A stretch of 64,000 bases of DNA from Flavobacteriales bacterium. GTDB taxonomy: Bacteria > Bacteroidota > Bacteroidia > Flavobacteriales_E > Vicingaceae. The notes beneath the pieces are model-generated. The model had not been told where the DNA came from and made no database searches. It was given only the letters and a program-made list of their open reading frames with translations. Where the stretch lies: contig JACJZB010000010.1 in assembly GCA_020635815.1 (NCBI GenBank), positions 1-64,000 of the forward strand. Direction: 5' to 3'. Within the stretch, counting starts at the first letter, position 1. Each line of letters opens with the position of its first letter. The position numbers and the translations under genes were made by a program. Below are positions 26,014 through 35,427 of the stretch, in pieces.

Positions 26014-27948
26014 CTAAGCTAAAGCTTTATTGGTTTGTTTTTGTACTAACGATTTTACTGTTTTTTTAATGGCAGCTACATCATAAAAACATTCATTATA
26101 CAGTTCTTGTTGTGTTCCGTGCTCAATAAATTTGTCAGGAATGCCTAAACGTTTTACGGTTGCAGTATAGTCATTATCAGCCATAAATTCAAGTACAGCA
26201 CTGCCTAAACCACCCATCACGCAACCATCTTCTAAGGTTATTACCTTGTCAAATTTGCTAAACACTTCATGGAGCATTAGTTCGTCAATAGGTTTTACAA
26301 AGCGCATATCGTAATGAGCAATACTTAATCCATCTTTTTCTAATTCAGTTATCGCTTTAATTGCTTCTTGTCCAATTGCTCCAATCGATAAAATAGCTAT
26401 GTCATCACCATTTTTAATACGTTGTCCTGTTCCTATTTTTATTTTTTTAAGAGGAGTCTTCCAATCAATCATAGAGCCATTTCCTCTTGGGTATCGGATA
26501 GAAAATGGGCCGTGATTTTCAGCTTGGGCAGTGTACATTAAGTTTCTTAAATCTTCTTCATGTAAAGGGGCAGAAACAATCATGTTTGGGATGCATCTAA
26601 AATAAGCTAAATCATAAGCACCATGATGTGTTGAGCCATCGGCACCAACAACCCCGCCTCTGTCTAAACAAAATACAACTTGTAAGTATTGTAAAGCCAC
26701 ATCGTGAATTACTTGGTCGTAAGCACGTTGCATAAATGATGAATAAATATTACAAAAAGGAACTAAACCTTGAGCTGCCATACCTGCAGAGAATGTTACG
26801 GCATGTTGTTCTGCAATTCCAACATCAAAAGCTCTGTTGGGCATTGCTTTCATCATTATATTTAAAGAACAACCAGAAGGCATCGCTGGTGTTACGCCAA
26901 CTATTTTGTCGTTTTTTTCAGCAAGTTCTACTATGGTATGCCCAAAAACATCTTGAAATTTTGGTGGCTCAGGGTTTTTAGGTGTGATTTTGATAATTTC
27001 TCCAGTATCTTTATTAAATAAACCAGGAGCATGCCATTTGGTTGTATCTCCAGCTTCAGCAGGTTGATAACCTTTTCCTTTTTCTGTTATACAGTGTAAA
27101 ATTTTTGGTCCAGGAATGTCTTTTAAATCAGCTAAAACTTTAGCTAAATAGTTTACATCATGCCCATCAACAGGGCCAAAATATCTAAAGTTTAAAGATT
27201 CAAATAAGTTACTCTGCTTAAGTAAAGTAGATTTTATTCCATTCTCTATCTTTTGAACAATGGCTTGGGCATTTGGTCCAAATTTACTGATTGAACCTAG
27301 TAAGTTCCAGACTTCATCTTTTACTTTGTTGTATGTTTGCGAAGTCGTAATATCAGTTAAATATTCTTTAAGTGCTCCGACATTTGGGTCGATAGCCATG
27401 CAGTTATCATTTAAGATAACTAATAGATTAGTGTTCTCTACTCCTCCATGGTTTAACCCTTCAAAAGCCAAGCCTGCAGTCATAGAACCGTCACCGATAA
27501 TAGCAACGTGCTGCCTGTCTTTTTCGTTTAAATAATTTGAAGCAACAGCCATTCCTAAAGCTGCAGAAATTGAAGTAGAAGAGTGTCCAACAGCAAAAGC
27601 ATCGTATTCACTCTCAGATGGTTTTGGGAAACCACTAATTCCTTTGTAAATTCTATTGGTATGAAAAACTTCTCTTCTCCCTGTTAATATTTTGTGTCCA
27701 TAAGCTTGATGACCAACATCCCAAACTAATTTGTCGTATGGAGTATTAAAAATATAATGTAAGGCAACAGTTAGTTCAATAACCCCTAAACTTGCTCCAA
27801 AATGACCGCCTTTTTGCGAAACAACATCAATGATAAAATCTCTTAATTCGTCACACAGTTGAGGAAGTTCATCTTCCGTTATTTTAGCTCTTAAATCACT
27901 TGGTAAGTTAATCTTCTTAAGCAATTCACCAGTATTGTATGTTGCCAT
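26014..27948 (-). CDS. dxs: 1-deoxy-D-xylulose-5-phosphate synthase
   Basis: Thiamine-diphosphate enzyme that starts the methylerythritol phosphate route to isoprenoids from pyruvate and glyceraldehyde 3-phosphate. It has 644 residues. The TPP motif begins at IIGDGSMTAGLAFEGLN and ends near LVILNDNCMAID. The transketolase pyrimidine domain has DVGIAEQHAVTFSAGMA. The substrate-binding segment is WDVGHQAYGHKILTGR. It is transcribed with the DAHP synthase gene, both being precursor-entry enzymes. Confidence 0.96.
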   Translation of the reverse strand: MATYNTGELLKKINLPSDLRAKITEDELPQLCDELRDFIIDVVSQKGGHFGASLGVIELTVALHYIFNTPYDKLVWDVGHQAYGHKILTGRREVFHTNRIYKGISGFPKPSESEYDAFAVGHSSTSISAALGMAVASNYLNEKDRQHVAIIGDGSMTAGLAFEGLNHGGVENTNLLVILNDNCMAIDPNVGALKEYLTDITTSQTYNKVKDEVWNLLGSISKFGPNAQAIVQKIENGIKSTLLKQSNLFESLNFRYFGPVDGHDVNYLAKVLADLKDIPGPKILHCITEKGKGYQPAEAGDTTKWHAPGLFNKDTGEIIKITPKNPEPPKFQDVFGHTIVELAEKNDKIVGVTPAMPSGCSLNIMMKAMPNRAFDVGIAEQHAVTFSAGMAAQGLVPFCNIYSSFMQRAYDQVIHDVALQYLQVVFCLDRGGVVGADGSTHHGAYDLAYFRCIPNMIVSAPLHEEDLRNLMYTAQAENHGPFSIRYPRGNGSMIDWKTPLKKIKIGTGQRIKNGDDIAILSIGAIGQEAIKAITELEKDGLSIAHYDMRFVKPIDELMLHEVFSKFDKVITLEDGCVMGGLGSAVLEFMADNDYTATVKRLGIPDKFIEHGTQQELYNECFYDVAAIKKTVKSLVQKQTNKALA

Positions 27949-27969
27949 TTAATGTTTTTTGGTCAAAGT

Positions 27970-27977
27970 CAAAGTTA
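27970..27977 (-). promoter_or_regulatory. Putative -7 promoter box for dxs
   Basis: TAACTTTG on the minus strand matches TAnnTTTG and lies 22 bases before the dxs start. The -33 element is not convincing. Confidence 0.42.
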
Positions 27978-28087
27978 CTTAATATTTTTAATCATAAACT
28001 ATTGATTTTTTAGTTTATTGTTTTGGAAAAATAAGTTCGATGTTAAAAATAGTTAACTTTAGAAAAAATAATTAAAAGGATAGAAAA

Positions 28088-28429
28088 ATGAGATTAGTAA
28101 TTATTGTATTAATGGTGGGACTAACTTCTTTTTGTTATGGACAGGAGAATGAGTCAAAAAAAGATGTTGGAAAAGAAAGTATTGAAAAAGCTGATGAATT
28201 AAAGAAAATGTTAGATTTATCTGGAGAGCAATATGAAAAGGTTAAGCTAATTTATGTTAGGTATTTAAAGGAAAAGAATGAATTGAATACAAAGATAAAA
28301 GAATTGGAAAAACGTAAAAAAGCGATAAAAATAGATAGAAACAGTATGATTATCAGTGTTTTAACTCCTGATCAAAAAAAAGAATTAGAAAGACAAAAGA
28401 ATAAAAAGAAGAGAAGCAAAAAAGATTAA
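28088..28429 (+). CDS. Small secreted Lys/Glu-rich helical protein (Spy/CpxP-like architecture)
   Basis: A 113-residue protein with a signal peptide (about 1-19, ending CYGQE). The mature part is highly charged and predicted helical. It has the pattern LDLSGEQYEKVKLIYVRYLKE, a central charged helix and then LTPDQKKELERQ. This resembles the helical hairpin of Spy/CpxP-type periplasmic chaperones, where LxLTPEQ motifs recur, although the match is by pattern only. Its stop overlaps the convergent engB gene by four bases. Confidence 0.62.
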   Translation: MRLVIIVLMVGLTSFCYGQENESKKDVGKESIEKADELKKMLDLSGEQYEKVKLIYVRYLKEKNELNTKIKELEKRKKAIKIDRNSMIISVLTPDQKKELERQKNKKKRSKKD

Positions 28430-29034
28430 TATATTCTAGTGTAAGTTTGATTAATTGCTTCTATGTAATTTAAAATTGCTTCTTTTCCTATTTTTCCTGC
28501 AGAAGAAGTTGAAAAATGGATTGGCATTTCTTCCCAGTATTTCAACATTTCTTTTTTATATGCGGATAAATTTTTATGTAACTGAGTACTTGATAATTTG
28601 TCTATTTTGGTAAAAACGATGGAAAAAGGAATCCCTTTTTCGCCAAGCCATTCCATGAAGTCTAAATCTATTTTTTGAGCAGGGAGCCTAGAGTCAATCA
28701 ATACAAATAGGTTTAACAGATTTTCTCTTTGTAAAATATAATCAGATATAAATTGTTCCCATTTTGCCCTATTCTTTTTTGAAGTTTGAGCATATCCATA
28801 TCCAGGCAAATCGACCAAATACCATTCTTCATTTATAATAAAATGGTTAATCAGTTGAGTTTTTCCTGGTCTTCCTGAGGTTTTAGCTAAATTCTTATTG
28901 TTAACTATGTAGTTAATTAATGATGATTTACCAACATTTGATCGGCCAATAAAAGCATATTCAGCCTTGTCTGGTTTAGGGCATAATTCTAACTTGGTGT
29001 TGCTGATAACAAATTCAGCAGAAGTTATTTTCAT
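28426..29034 (-). CDS. engB: Ribosome-biogenesis GTPase EngB (YihA/YsxC)
   Basis: Small essential-type GTPase of 202 residues needed for large-subunit assembly. G1 is GRSNVGKSSLINYI (near residue 29). G2 has the Thr of GRPGKTQLIN, G3 is DLPGYGYAQ, and G4 is TKID. Its start codon overlaps by one base the stop of the upstream hydrolase gene, so translation is probably coupled. Confidence 0.95.
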   Translation of the reverse strand: MKITSAEFVISNTKLELCPKPDKAEYAFIGRSNVGKSSLINYIVNNKNLAKTSGRPGKTQLINHFIINEEWYLVDLPGYGYAQTSKKNRAKWEQFISDYILQRENLLNLFVLIDSRLPAQKIDLDFMEWLGEKGIPFSIVFTKIDKLSSTQLHKNLSAYKKEMLKYWEEMPIHFSTSSAGKIGKEAILNYIEAINQTYTRIY

Positions 29035-29804
29035 TAAAAATTAAGTTTTGATTTAAACCAAGCACCTAAAATTTGGTTAAATTCTTTTGGGTGTTCCATC
29101 ATAGGGGCATGTCCACATTTGTCTATCCAAAACAAATCTGAGTCTGGAAACTTTTCGTGAAACTCATCGGCAACATGAGGTGGCGTAACATTATCGTTTT
29201 TACCCCAAATTAAGCATACTGGCATTTTGTAGTTTGGAATGTCACTACTCATGTTGTGTCTAATTGCTGATTTTGCAATAGAGAGTACTCGTATTAACTT
29301 TCCTTTATCCATTACAATATCGTAAAGCATATCCACCAATTCGTCCGTAACTATTGCAGGGTTGTAAAAGGTTAGTGCAATTTTTTTTCTTAAATATTCT
29401 TTATCCTCTCTTCTAGGAAATGATCCGCCAAATGCATTTTCATATAAACCAGAGCTGCCTGTAAGCACCATAGAGTGAACTTTGTCGGGGTTTTGTTTGG
29501 TGTAAACCAACGCTATGTGCCCTCCTAAAGAATTTCCTAAAACAGTAAAGTTGTTTAGTTGTTTGTAGTTGATAAAATCTTCTATGTATTTCGTGAAGTT
29601 TTTTATGTTGGTTTGTAGAATTGGTAAATCATACATGGGCATAATAGGAACTACTACTCTATAGTTTTTAGAAAACTCATCGACTAATCCCTCAAAGTTG
29701 CTTAAAGCACCAAATAAACCGTGTAGAATAATGATGGTGTGACCCTCGCCTTTTTCAAAGTATTGAAATTCACCTTCTTTAATTATTTCGTTTTCGAAGC
29801 TCAT
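29034..29804 (-). CDS. Alpha/beta hydrolase
   Basis: A 256-residue alpha/beta-fold hydrolase. The oxyanion region is ILHGLFGALSNF. The nucleophile elbow is LGNSLGGHIAL (Ser near residue 93). The acid is in IWGKNDNVTPP, and the catalytic His is in KCGHAPMMEHP. The substrate cannot be named. It is the upstream gene of a pair with engB. Confidence 0.88.
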   Translation of the reverse strand: MSFENEIIKEGEFQYFEKGEGHTIIILHGLFGALSNFEGLVDEFSKNYRVVVPIMPMYDLPILQTNIKNFTKYIEDFINYKQLNNFTVLGNSLGGHIALVYTKQNPDKVHSMVLTGSSGLYENAFGGSFPRREDKEYLRKKIALTFYNPAIVTDELVDMLYDIVMDKGKLIRVLSIAKSAIRHNMSSDIPNYKMPVCLIWGKNDNVTPPHVADEFHEKFPDSDLFWIDKCGHAPMMEHPKEFNQILGAWFKSKLNF

Positions 29805-29921
29805 TATAGTTAGTTATGATTTATTCAAAAGTAAACATTTTGAAATATAAAGAACTTGAAAGGAATCTCTTGTTTTAACATTATACTGTTAAAAAGCCTT
29901 GTTGAAATCATTGTTTTTTCT

Positions 29922-29929
29922 CCCACTTT
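29922..29929 (-). promoter_or_regulatory. Possible additional MraZ-type half-site
   Basis: CCCACTTT reads AAAGTGGG on the minus strand, matching the unit of the triple array 78 bases downstream, but single and inverted. It could be an accessory site or chance. Confidence 0.25.
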
Positions 29930-30006
29930 TCTAAAACCAATAAAATCAGGTGTTTATGTGATTTTTGTTGGTTGTTTGAGTTGATTTTTGCCTAAAAGTT
30001 ATCAAC

Positions 30007-30036
30007 AAAGTGGTAGAAAGTGGTAGAAAGTGGTAG
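30007..30036 (+). promoter_or_regulatory. MraZ operator: three direct AAAGTGG repeats
   Basis: AAAGTGGTAG occurs three times in perfect tandem, giving AAAGTGG units with three-base spacers and a 10-base period, one helical turn. MraZ proteins are known to bind several direct repeats of this kind upstream of their own operon. The array lies 56 bases before the mraZ start, where binding could overlap the promoter. A near-match -7 box (TATATTTA) follows it. Confidence 0.75.
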
Positions 30037-30091
30037 AATTTCAATTATATTTACAATTCATAAAATAACGTATTGATTGTTAGTTGATTGA

Positions 30092-30565
30092 ATGGCAAAT
30101 TTTATAGGTGAGTTTGAGTGTAAGATTGATGCAAAAGGAAGGGTAATGATTCCTTCGGGTTTGCGTAAGCAGTTGGATCCAGCAGCACAGGAGAGGTTTG
30201 TCTTAAATCGAGGGTTTGAAAAATGTTTGGTTTTATATCCAAAAAATGAATGGGAAGAAATTAGTGCAGAGGTAAATAAGTTGAATCAGTATGTGAAAAA
30301 GAATAGGGAGTTTGTGAGGTATTTTTATCGTGGAGCATCTGAGTTGGGGTTGGATACAACAGGAAGAATTTTGTTTCCAAAACGGATGTTGGATTATGCG
30401 GCAGTTGAGAAGGATGTGGTGTTGTTTGCTTACTCAAATAGAATTGAAGTTTGGGATAAAGTTACTTATGATGGGTTGCTGACGGATGAGCCAGATGATT
30501 TTGCGGCTTTAGCAGAAGAAGTGATGGGTAATGCAGGAAATAAAGGAGAGGATGAGTTATCATAA
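30092..30565 (+). CDS. mraZ: Transcriptional regulator MraZ
   Basis: DNA-binding regulator of the division and cell wall cluster, 157 residues, made of two SpoVT/AbrB-like halves. Motifs are ECKIDAKGRVMIPSGLRKQL in the first half and LGLDTTGRILFPKRMLDYA in the second. It probably acts as a ring binding the triple repeat 56 bases upstream and regulates the whole cluster that follows. Its 3' end overlaps the rsmH start. The coding strand here is notably rich in GGG and TTG. Confidence 0.94.
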   Translation: MANFIGEFECKIDAKGRVMIPSGLRKQLDPAAQERFVLNRGFEKCLVLYPKNEWEEISAEVNKLNQYVKKNREFVRYFYRGASELGLDTTGRILFPKRMLDYAAVEKDVVLFAYSNRIEVWDKVTYDGLLTDEPDDFAALAEEVMGNAGNKGEDELS

Positions 30566-31448
30566 TCCAGTAATGTTGAGTGAGTCGATGGAAGGGCTTG
30601 CGATAAAAGAAGGTGGGGTTTATGTTGATGTAACTTTTGGTGGTGGAGGTCATTCAAAAGAGATTTTGAAAAGATTAAAAGGTGGTAGGTTGATAGGGTT
30701 TGATCAGGATGCTGATGCTCTAGCAAATAAAATAGATGATGAGCGATTTGTTTTGGTTCCTCAAAATTTTAAGTATTTAAAAAACTACTTAAAAATGTAT
30801 GGGGTTAATGGTGTTGATGGGGTGTTGGCTGATTTGGGGGTTTCGTCACACCAGTTTGATGTAGGGGAGCGAGGTTTTTCGATACGTTTTGATGGGGCAC
30901 TTGATATGAGGATGAATCAGAAGACAGATTTGACTGCTGAAAAGATAGTTAATGAGTATGGTGAGGATGAATTGATAAGGCTGTTTAGAGAGTATGGAGA
31001 AATAAAGAATGCTAAAAAGTTGGTGTTTGAAATTGTTTCGGCAAGATTGGGGTCGAGGATTAAGACAACGATGGAATTGAACGATGTTGTTGGAATTTGT
31101 GTACCAGGGAAGATGAGGAATAAGTATTTGGCTCAGGTTTTTCAAGCGTTAAGAATTGAAGTGAATGACGAGATGGGGGTGTTAAAAGATTTTCTAATGC
31201 AAGCAAAAGAAGTGTTGAGTCCAGGGGGGAGGTTGGTGGTAATAACTTATCATTCTTTGGAAGATAGATTGGTAAAGAATTTTTTAAGGAAGGGGAGTTT
31301 TGTTGGGGAGTTAGAGAAAGATTTTTTTGGAAATCCATTGTTGGATTTTAAAATGATAAATAAAAAACCAATTGTTTCTACGGCAGAAGAATTGGCAATT
31401 AATAACAGGGCAAGAAGTGCAAAATTAAGAGTGGCTGAGAAGCTTTAA
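30552..31448 (+). CDS. rsmH: 16S rRNA (cytosine-1402-N4) methyltransferase RsmH
   Basis: SAM-dependent methylase of 298 residues modifying C1402 in the ribosomal decoding centre. The SAM site is VDVTFGGGGHSKEIL, with further motifs GVLADLGVSSHQFD, RGFSIRFDGALDMRM and ITYHSLEDRLVKNF. I chose the ATG at 30552, giving MSYHNPVML. It is preceded by AAAGGAGAGG and matches the family N-terminus, whereas an upstream ATG at 30531 adds seven unlikely residues. It overlaps mraZ by 14 bases. Confidence 0.93.
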   Translation: MSYHNPVMLSESMEGLAIKEGGVYVDVTFGGGGHSKEILKRLKGGRLIGFDQDADALANKIDDERFVLVPQNFKYLKNYLKMYGVNGVDGVLADLGVSSHQFDVGERGFSIRFDGALDMRMNQKTDLTAEKIVNEYGEDELIRLFREYGEIKNAKKLVFEIVSARLGSRIKTTMELNDVVGICVPGKMRNKYLAQVFQALRIEVNDEMGVLKDFLMQAKEVLSPGGRLVVITYHSLEDRLVKNFLRKGSFVGELEKDFFGNPLLDFKMINKKPIVSTAEELAINNRARSAKLRVAEKL

Positions 31449-31451
31449 TGA

Positions 31452-31850
31452 ATGAATACATTTAAAAAAGAAGACTTAAAATCAACATCTAAAAAAGAAA
31501 CCTCAAAGGTTGTTAAGTCGTTGTCTTCAATATTTTCAGGAAGTTTTTTAAATAAAGATAATGTTGTTTCATCACTACCTTATGTTTTTTTTCTAACCCT
31601 ATTAGGGATTCTTTATATAGCTAATGGATATTACTCAGAAAAAACAGTGAGGGATTTGTATCGTGTTGGTTCAGAGTTGAAGGAGCTTCGTTCGGAATAC
31701 ATTACAATTAAATCAGATTTTAATTTTAAAAGTAAACAATCTCAAGTGGCAGAAGCTACGGTTGATTTTGGAATTAAAGAATCAATTATTCCTCCAAGTA
31801 AAATTGTTATTAATAAAGCGGAAGCTAAAAAAATAATCCAACCCAACTAG
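31452..31850 (+). CDS. ftsL: FtsL-like cell division protein
   Basis: A 132-residue bitopic membrane protein in the ftsL position between rsmH and ftsI. It has a charged cytoplasmic N-tail of about 45 residues, one transmembrane helix (about 48-68; VFFLTLLGILYIANGYY) and a short extracellular helical coiled-coil-like segment. This is the architecture of FtsL, which with FtsB and FtsQ activates FtsWI. Sequence conservation in this family is low, so assignment rests on order and topology. Its stop overlaps the GTG start of ftsI by one base. Confidence 0.8.
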   Translation: MNTFKKEDLKSTSKKETSKVVKSLSSIFSGSFLNKDNVVSSLPYVFFLTLLGILYIANGYYSEKTVRDLYRVGSELKELRSEYITIKSDFNFKSKQSQVAEATVDFGIKESIIPPSKIVINKAEAKKIIQPN

Positions 31851-33964
31851 TGAAGAACCTGAAAAAAGACATATTATCTCGGGTTTATTTGGTGTATGCT
31901 TTTGTTGCTCTTTTTGCAATAATCATACTTGGGCAAACCATTAATGTTCAATATGTACAGGGTGAGGAATGGAGAGAAAAAGCAGAGAACTTAACGACTG
32001 GTTTTAAAAATATTGAAGCAGTTAGAGGGAATTTATATGCTGCGGATGGGAGTCTTTTGGCTACTTCAGTGCCTATTTATGAGGTGCGATTCGATGTGAA
32101 TACTGAGGCGTTGACAGATGAAGTTTTTTATAGAGATATTGATTCGCTTTGTGTTCAATTGAGTGGGCTGTTTCCTTCTAAAACAAAAAAACAATATAAA
32201 GCTGAGTTGATTTCAGCAAGAAAAAAGGGGTCGCGGTATCATTTGGTAAAACGAAATGTAAAATACACAGAGTTGAAAGAGCTGAAGAAATTTAAAATTT
32301 TTAGTCGAGGAAAATTTAAGGGAGGCTTGATTTATACGCAGCAAAATAAGCGAGTAAGACCATTTGAAATTTTAGCAGCAAGAACAATTGGCTACGAAAG
32401 AGAAGGGGTTAAACCAGTTGGTTTGGAGGGGGCTTATACAAAAGATTTGAGTGGTGTTAATGGAAAAAGATTGATGCAAAAAATTGCAGGAGGAGTTTGG
32501 ATGCCTATAAGTGATGATAATGAGGTTGAGCCACAAGATGGAAGTGATGTTTATACAACAATAGATATTAATATTCAAGATGTGGCTGAAAATGCGTTGA
32601 AAAAGCAGTTAGAGATGCATGAGGCGGATCATGGATGTGTGGCGTTGATGGAGGTTTCTACGGGTCAAATTAAAGCGATTGCGAATTTAAGTCTAACAAA
32701 AAATGGAACATATTATGAAACTTATAATTACATGATCGGAGAAAGTACTGAGCCAGGTTCAGTGTTTAAGTTACCAGCATTAATGGCTGCTTTTGAGGAT
32801 GGGTATGTTACTTTGGATGATATGATAGATACAGAAGACGGGACTACTAAATTTTATGATAAAACAATGAGAGATTCTCATAAAGGAGGTTTCGGGGTAA
32901 TATCAGTAAAGAAGGCATTTGAGGTTTCTTCAAATGTTGCTATTTCTAAACTGATAAATGAAAATTATTCTGATAAACCGCAACAGTTTGTGGATAGACT
33001 TTATAAAATGAATTTAAATAAAAGATTAGGGATAGAAGTTGCTGGTGAGGGTATGCCTTTAATTAAAAGTACTGATGATGAGAGTTGGTCTGGAGTTTCT
33101 TTGCCTTGGATGTCGATTGGTTATGAGTCGCACTTAACACCTTTACAAATTTTAACTTTTTACAATGCTGTTGCAAATGATGGTAAAATGGTAAAACCCA
33201 TGTTTGTTAAACAGATAAAACATAGGGGGAAAATAGTTAAAGAGTTTAAGACGGAAGTAATTAACAACTCAATTTGTTCGAAAAAAACAGTAAAAATGGC
33301 TCAAGAAATGTTGTTGGGAGTTGTAGAGGAAGGAACAGCAAGAAATCTTAAAAACTCAATTTATAAAATTGCAGGGAAAACAGGTACAGCTCAAATAGCA
33401 AACGATAAATATGGCTATAAGTATGAGTCGAAAATAAGTCATCAAGCTTCTTTTGTTGGATATTTTCCAGCAGATAATCCAAAATACACTTGTATAGTAG
33501 TGGTAAATGCTCCATCGCGAAACGTATATTATGGAAACTTGGTGGCGGGTCCAATTTTTAAAGAGGTTGCAGATAAGGTTTATGCTGGTAGTATTGCTAT
33601 TCATGCTGAGCTAGCAAAAAAAGAAAATCAAGCAGCGTCAAAAATTCCTTATGCTAAAGATGGTTATTACGAAGATTTAGCAATAGTATATAGTGAATTA
33701 GGGGTAAAGACGAATACCTCTCAGAAAGTAAATGATTGGGTAAAAGTGAGTACAGGTGAAAAAGATGTGCAGATATATCATAAAAAAGTAGCTCCTATTT
33801 ATATCCCTGATGTAACAGGATTAAGTGTTAAGGATGCTGTTTTTCTTTTAGAAAATCAAGGGCTGGTAGTAAAATTTGTGGGTTCGGGAACAGTTAAAAG
33901 ACAATCGATAAATCCAGGAGAAAAAGTAGTTAAAGGAGCTAAAATTTTATTGGAGTTAGCATAA
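31850..33964 (+). CDS. ftsI: Septal transpeptidase FtsI (class B PBP) with PASTA domain
   Basis: Division-specific penicillin-binding protein of 704 residues that cross-links septal peptidoglycan. One N-terminal membrane helix (about 12-32) precedes the pedestal domain (about 55-230). Transpeptidase motifs are SVFK (Ser304), SSN in VSSNVAISK and KTG (about 510-512). The last 60 residues form one PASTA domain (YIPDVTGLSVKDAVFLLENQ). It starts at GTG overlapping ftsL and overlaps murE by one base. Confidence 0.93.
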   Translation: MKNLKKDILSRVYLVYAFVALFAIIILGQTINVQYVQGEEWREKAENLTTGFKNIEAVRGNLYAADGSLLATSVPIYEVRFDVNTEALTDEVFYRDIDSLCVQLSGLFPSKTKKQYKAELISARKKGSRYHLVKRNVKYTELKELKKFKIFSRGKFKGGLIYTQQNKRVRPFEILAARTIGYEREGVKPVGLEGAYTKDLSGVNGKRLMQKIAGGVWMPISDDNEVEPQDGSDVYTTIDINIQDVAENALKKQLEMHEADHGCVALMEVSTGQIKAIANLSLTKNGTYYETYNYMIGESTEPGSVFKLPALMAAFEDGYVTLDDMIDTEDGTTKFYDKTMRDSHKGGFGVISVKKAFEVSSNVAISKLINENYSDKPQQFVDRLYKMNLNKRLGIEVAGEGMPLIKSTDDESWSGVSLPWMSIGYESHLTPLQILTFYNAVANDGKMVKPMFVKQIKHRGKIVKEFKTEVINNSICSKKTVKMAQEMLLGVVEEGTARNLKNSIYKIAGKTGTAQIANDKYGYKYESKISHQASFVGYFPADNPKYTCIVVVNAPSRNVYYGNLVAGPIFKEVADKVYAGSIAIHAELAKKENQAASKIPYAKDGYYEDLAIVYSELGVKTNTSQKVNDWVKVSTGEKDVQIYHKKVAPIYIPDVTGLSVKDAVFLLENQGLVVKFVGSGTVKRQSINPGEKVVKGAKILLELA

Positions 33965-35427
33965 TGAAATTATTAAAAGACATATTATATAAAACAGGTA
34001 TAGTTAATGTGGTTGGCTCTACCAATATTGCTGTGGATAAGGTGTGTTTTGATTCTAGAGCGATTGAGAAATTAAGCTTATTTGTTGCTGTTTCGGGTAC
34101 TCAGGTTGATGGACATCAATTTGTTGATTTAGCAATTGAAAAAGGAGCTCAAGCAATTGTTTGTGAGGTAATGCCAAAAAAACTGATTGATGGAGTTACT
34201 TATGTTGAAGTAGAAGATAGTAGCAAGGCTTTAGGAGTAATCGCTTCAAATTTTTATGATAATCCTTCTTTAGAAATAGAGCTTGTTGGAATTACAGGAA
34301 CAAATGGAAAAACAACAACAGCAACATTGTTGCACGATTTGTTTACACAATTAGGGTTGAAGTCTGGATTGCTTTCGACTGTAGTTAATAAAATAGGAAA
34401 CGAATCAATAGCTTCAACACATACAACACCTGATGCTATTCAGCTAAATGCTTTATTAAGAAGAATGGTTGAAGAAGGTTGTAAGTATTGTTTTATGGAG
34501 GTAAGCTCTCATGCAATTCATCAAAATAGAATTGCTGGAGTAGATTTTAAAGGAGCTGTTTTTACAAATATTACCCATGATCATTTAGATTATCACAAAA
34601 CGTTTGGCGAATATATAAAAGCGAAAAAATTATTTTTTGACGAACTGAGTGATTCTGCTTTTGCTTTAGTGAATAAAGATGATAAGAATGGGATGGTAAT
34701 GTTGCAGAATACAAAGGCAAAACAATACACTTATGCTTTAAAAAGCATGGCAAATTATACATGTAAAATTGTAGAAAATGATTTTTCTGGAATGTTGTTG
34801 AATATTTCTGGGAGTGAAGTTTGGACGAAGTTGATAGGCGGATTTAATGCTTACAATATGTTGGCAATCTATAGTGTTGCTGATTTGTTGGGTATAGAAA
34901 GGTTAGAAATTCTAACAGCAATAAGCAAGTTGGTTTCTGTTGATGGAAGATTTCAATACATAAAATCTAAAGATGAAATTGCTGGAATAGTTGATTATGC
35001 TCATACACCTGATGCACTGAAAAATGTATTAAAAACAATAGGTGATATCAGAACCGGAAATGAGCAAGTGATTACCGTAGTTGGGTGTGGAGGAGATAGA
35101 GATAAGGCAAAAAGACCAATAATGGCAGGTATTGCTTGTAATATGAGTGATAAAGTTATTCTTACTTCTGATAATCCAAGAAGTGAAAATCCGGAAGATA
35201 TTATTAAAGATATGCGTGCTGGTGTAGAGGCGATACACTTTAAAAAAGTGTTAGCCATTTCAAACAGAGAAGAAGCGATAAAAACAGCCTGTTCTTTAGC
35301 GGAAACAGGTGATATTATACTAGTTGCAGGCAAAGGACATGAAAAATATCAAGAAATAAATGGGGTTAAAATCCCTTTTGACGATTTACAAGTACTTAAT
35401 CAAACTTTTGAAATACTAAAAAAATAA
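33964..35427 (+). CDS. murE: UDP-MurNAc-L-Ala-D-Glu:meso-DAP ligase MurE
   Basis: Adds the third residue of the peptidoglycan stem peptide using ATP. It has 487 residues in three domains. The ATP loop is GITGTNGKTTTATLL (near residue 110). The amino-acid specificity motif is DNPR (D403-R406) in SDNPRSENPEDII, typical of meso-diaminopimelate-adding enzymes, matching the dapF in this window. Start and stop each overlap the neighbour by one base. Confidence 0.95.
   Translation: MKLLKDILYKTGIVNVVGSTNIAVDKVCFDSRAIEKLSLFVAVSGTQVDGHQFVDLAIEKGAQAIVCEVMPKKLIDGVTYVEVEDSSKALGVIASNFYDNPSLEIELVGITGTNGKTTTATLLHDLFTQLGLKSGLLSTVVNKIGNESIASTHTTPDAIQLNALLRRMVEEGCKYCFMEVSSHAIHQNRIAGVDFKGAVFTNITHDHLDYHKTFGEYIKAKKLFFDELSDSAFALVNKDDKNGMVMLQNTKAKQYTYALKSMANYTCKIVENDFSGMLLNISGSEVWTKLIGGFNAYNMLAIYSVADLLGIERLEILTAISKLVSVDGRFQYIKSKDEIAGIVDYAHTPDALKNVLKTIGDIRTGNEQVITVVGCGGDRDKAKRPIMAGIACNMSDKVILTSDNPRSENPEDIIKDMRAGVEAIHFKKVLAISNREEAIKTACSLAETGDIILVAGKGHEKYQEINGVKIPFDDLQVLNQTFEILKK

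Noticed and set aside
30007..30036. Tandem repeat as a CRISPR or microsatellite
   Set aside because: Only three 10-base units with three-base spacers and position before mraZ; an operator explains it better.
30462..31338. Several overlapping minus-strand open frames across mraZ and rsmH
   Set aside because: They are His/Pro/Leu/Ser-rich, lie opposite well-identified genes, and are explained by the G-rich coding strand.
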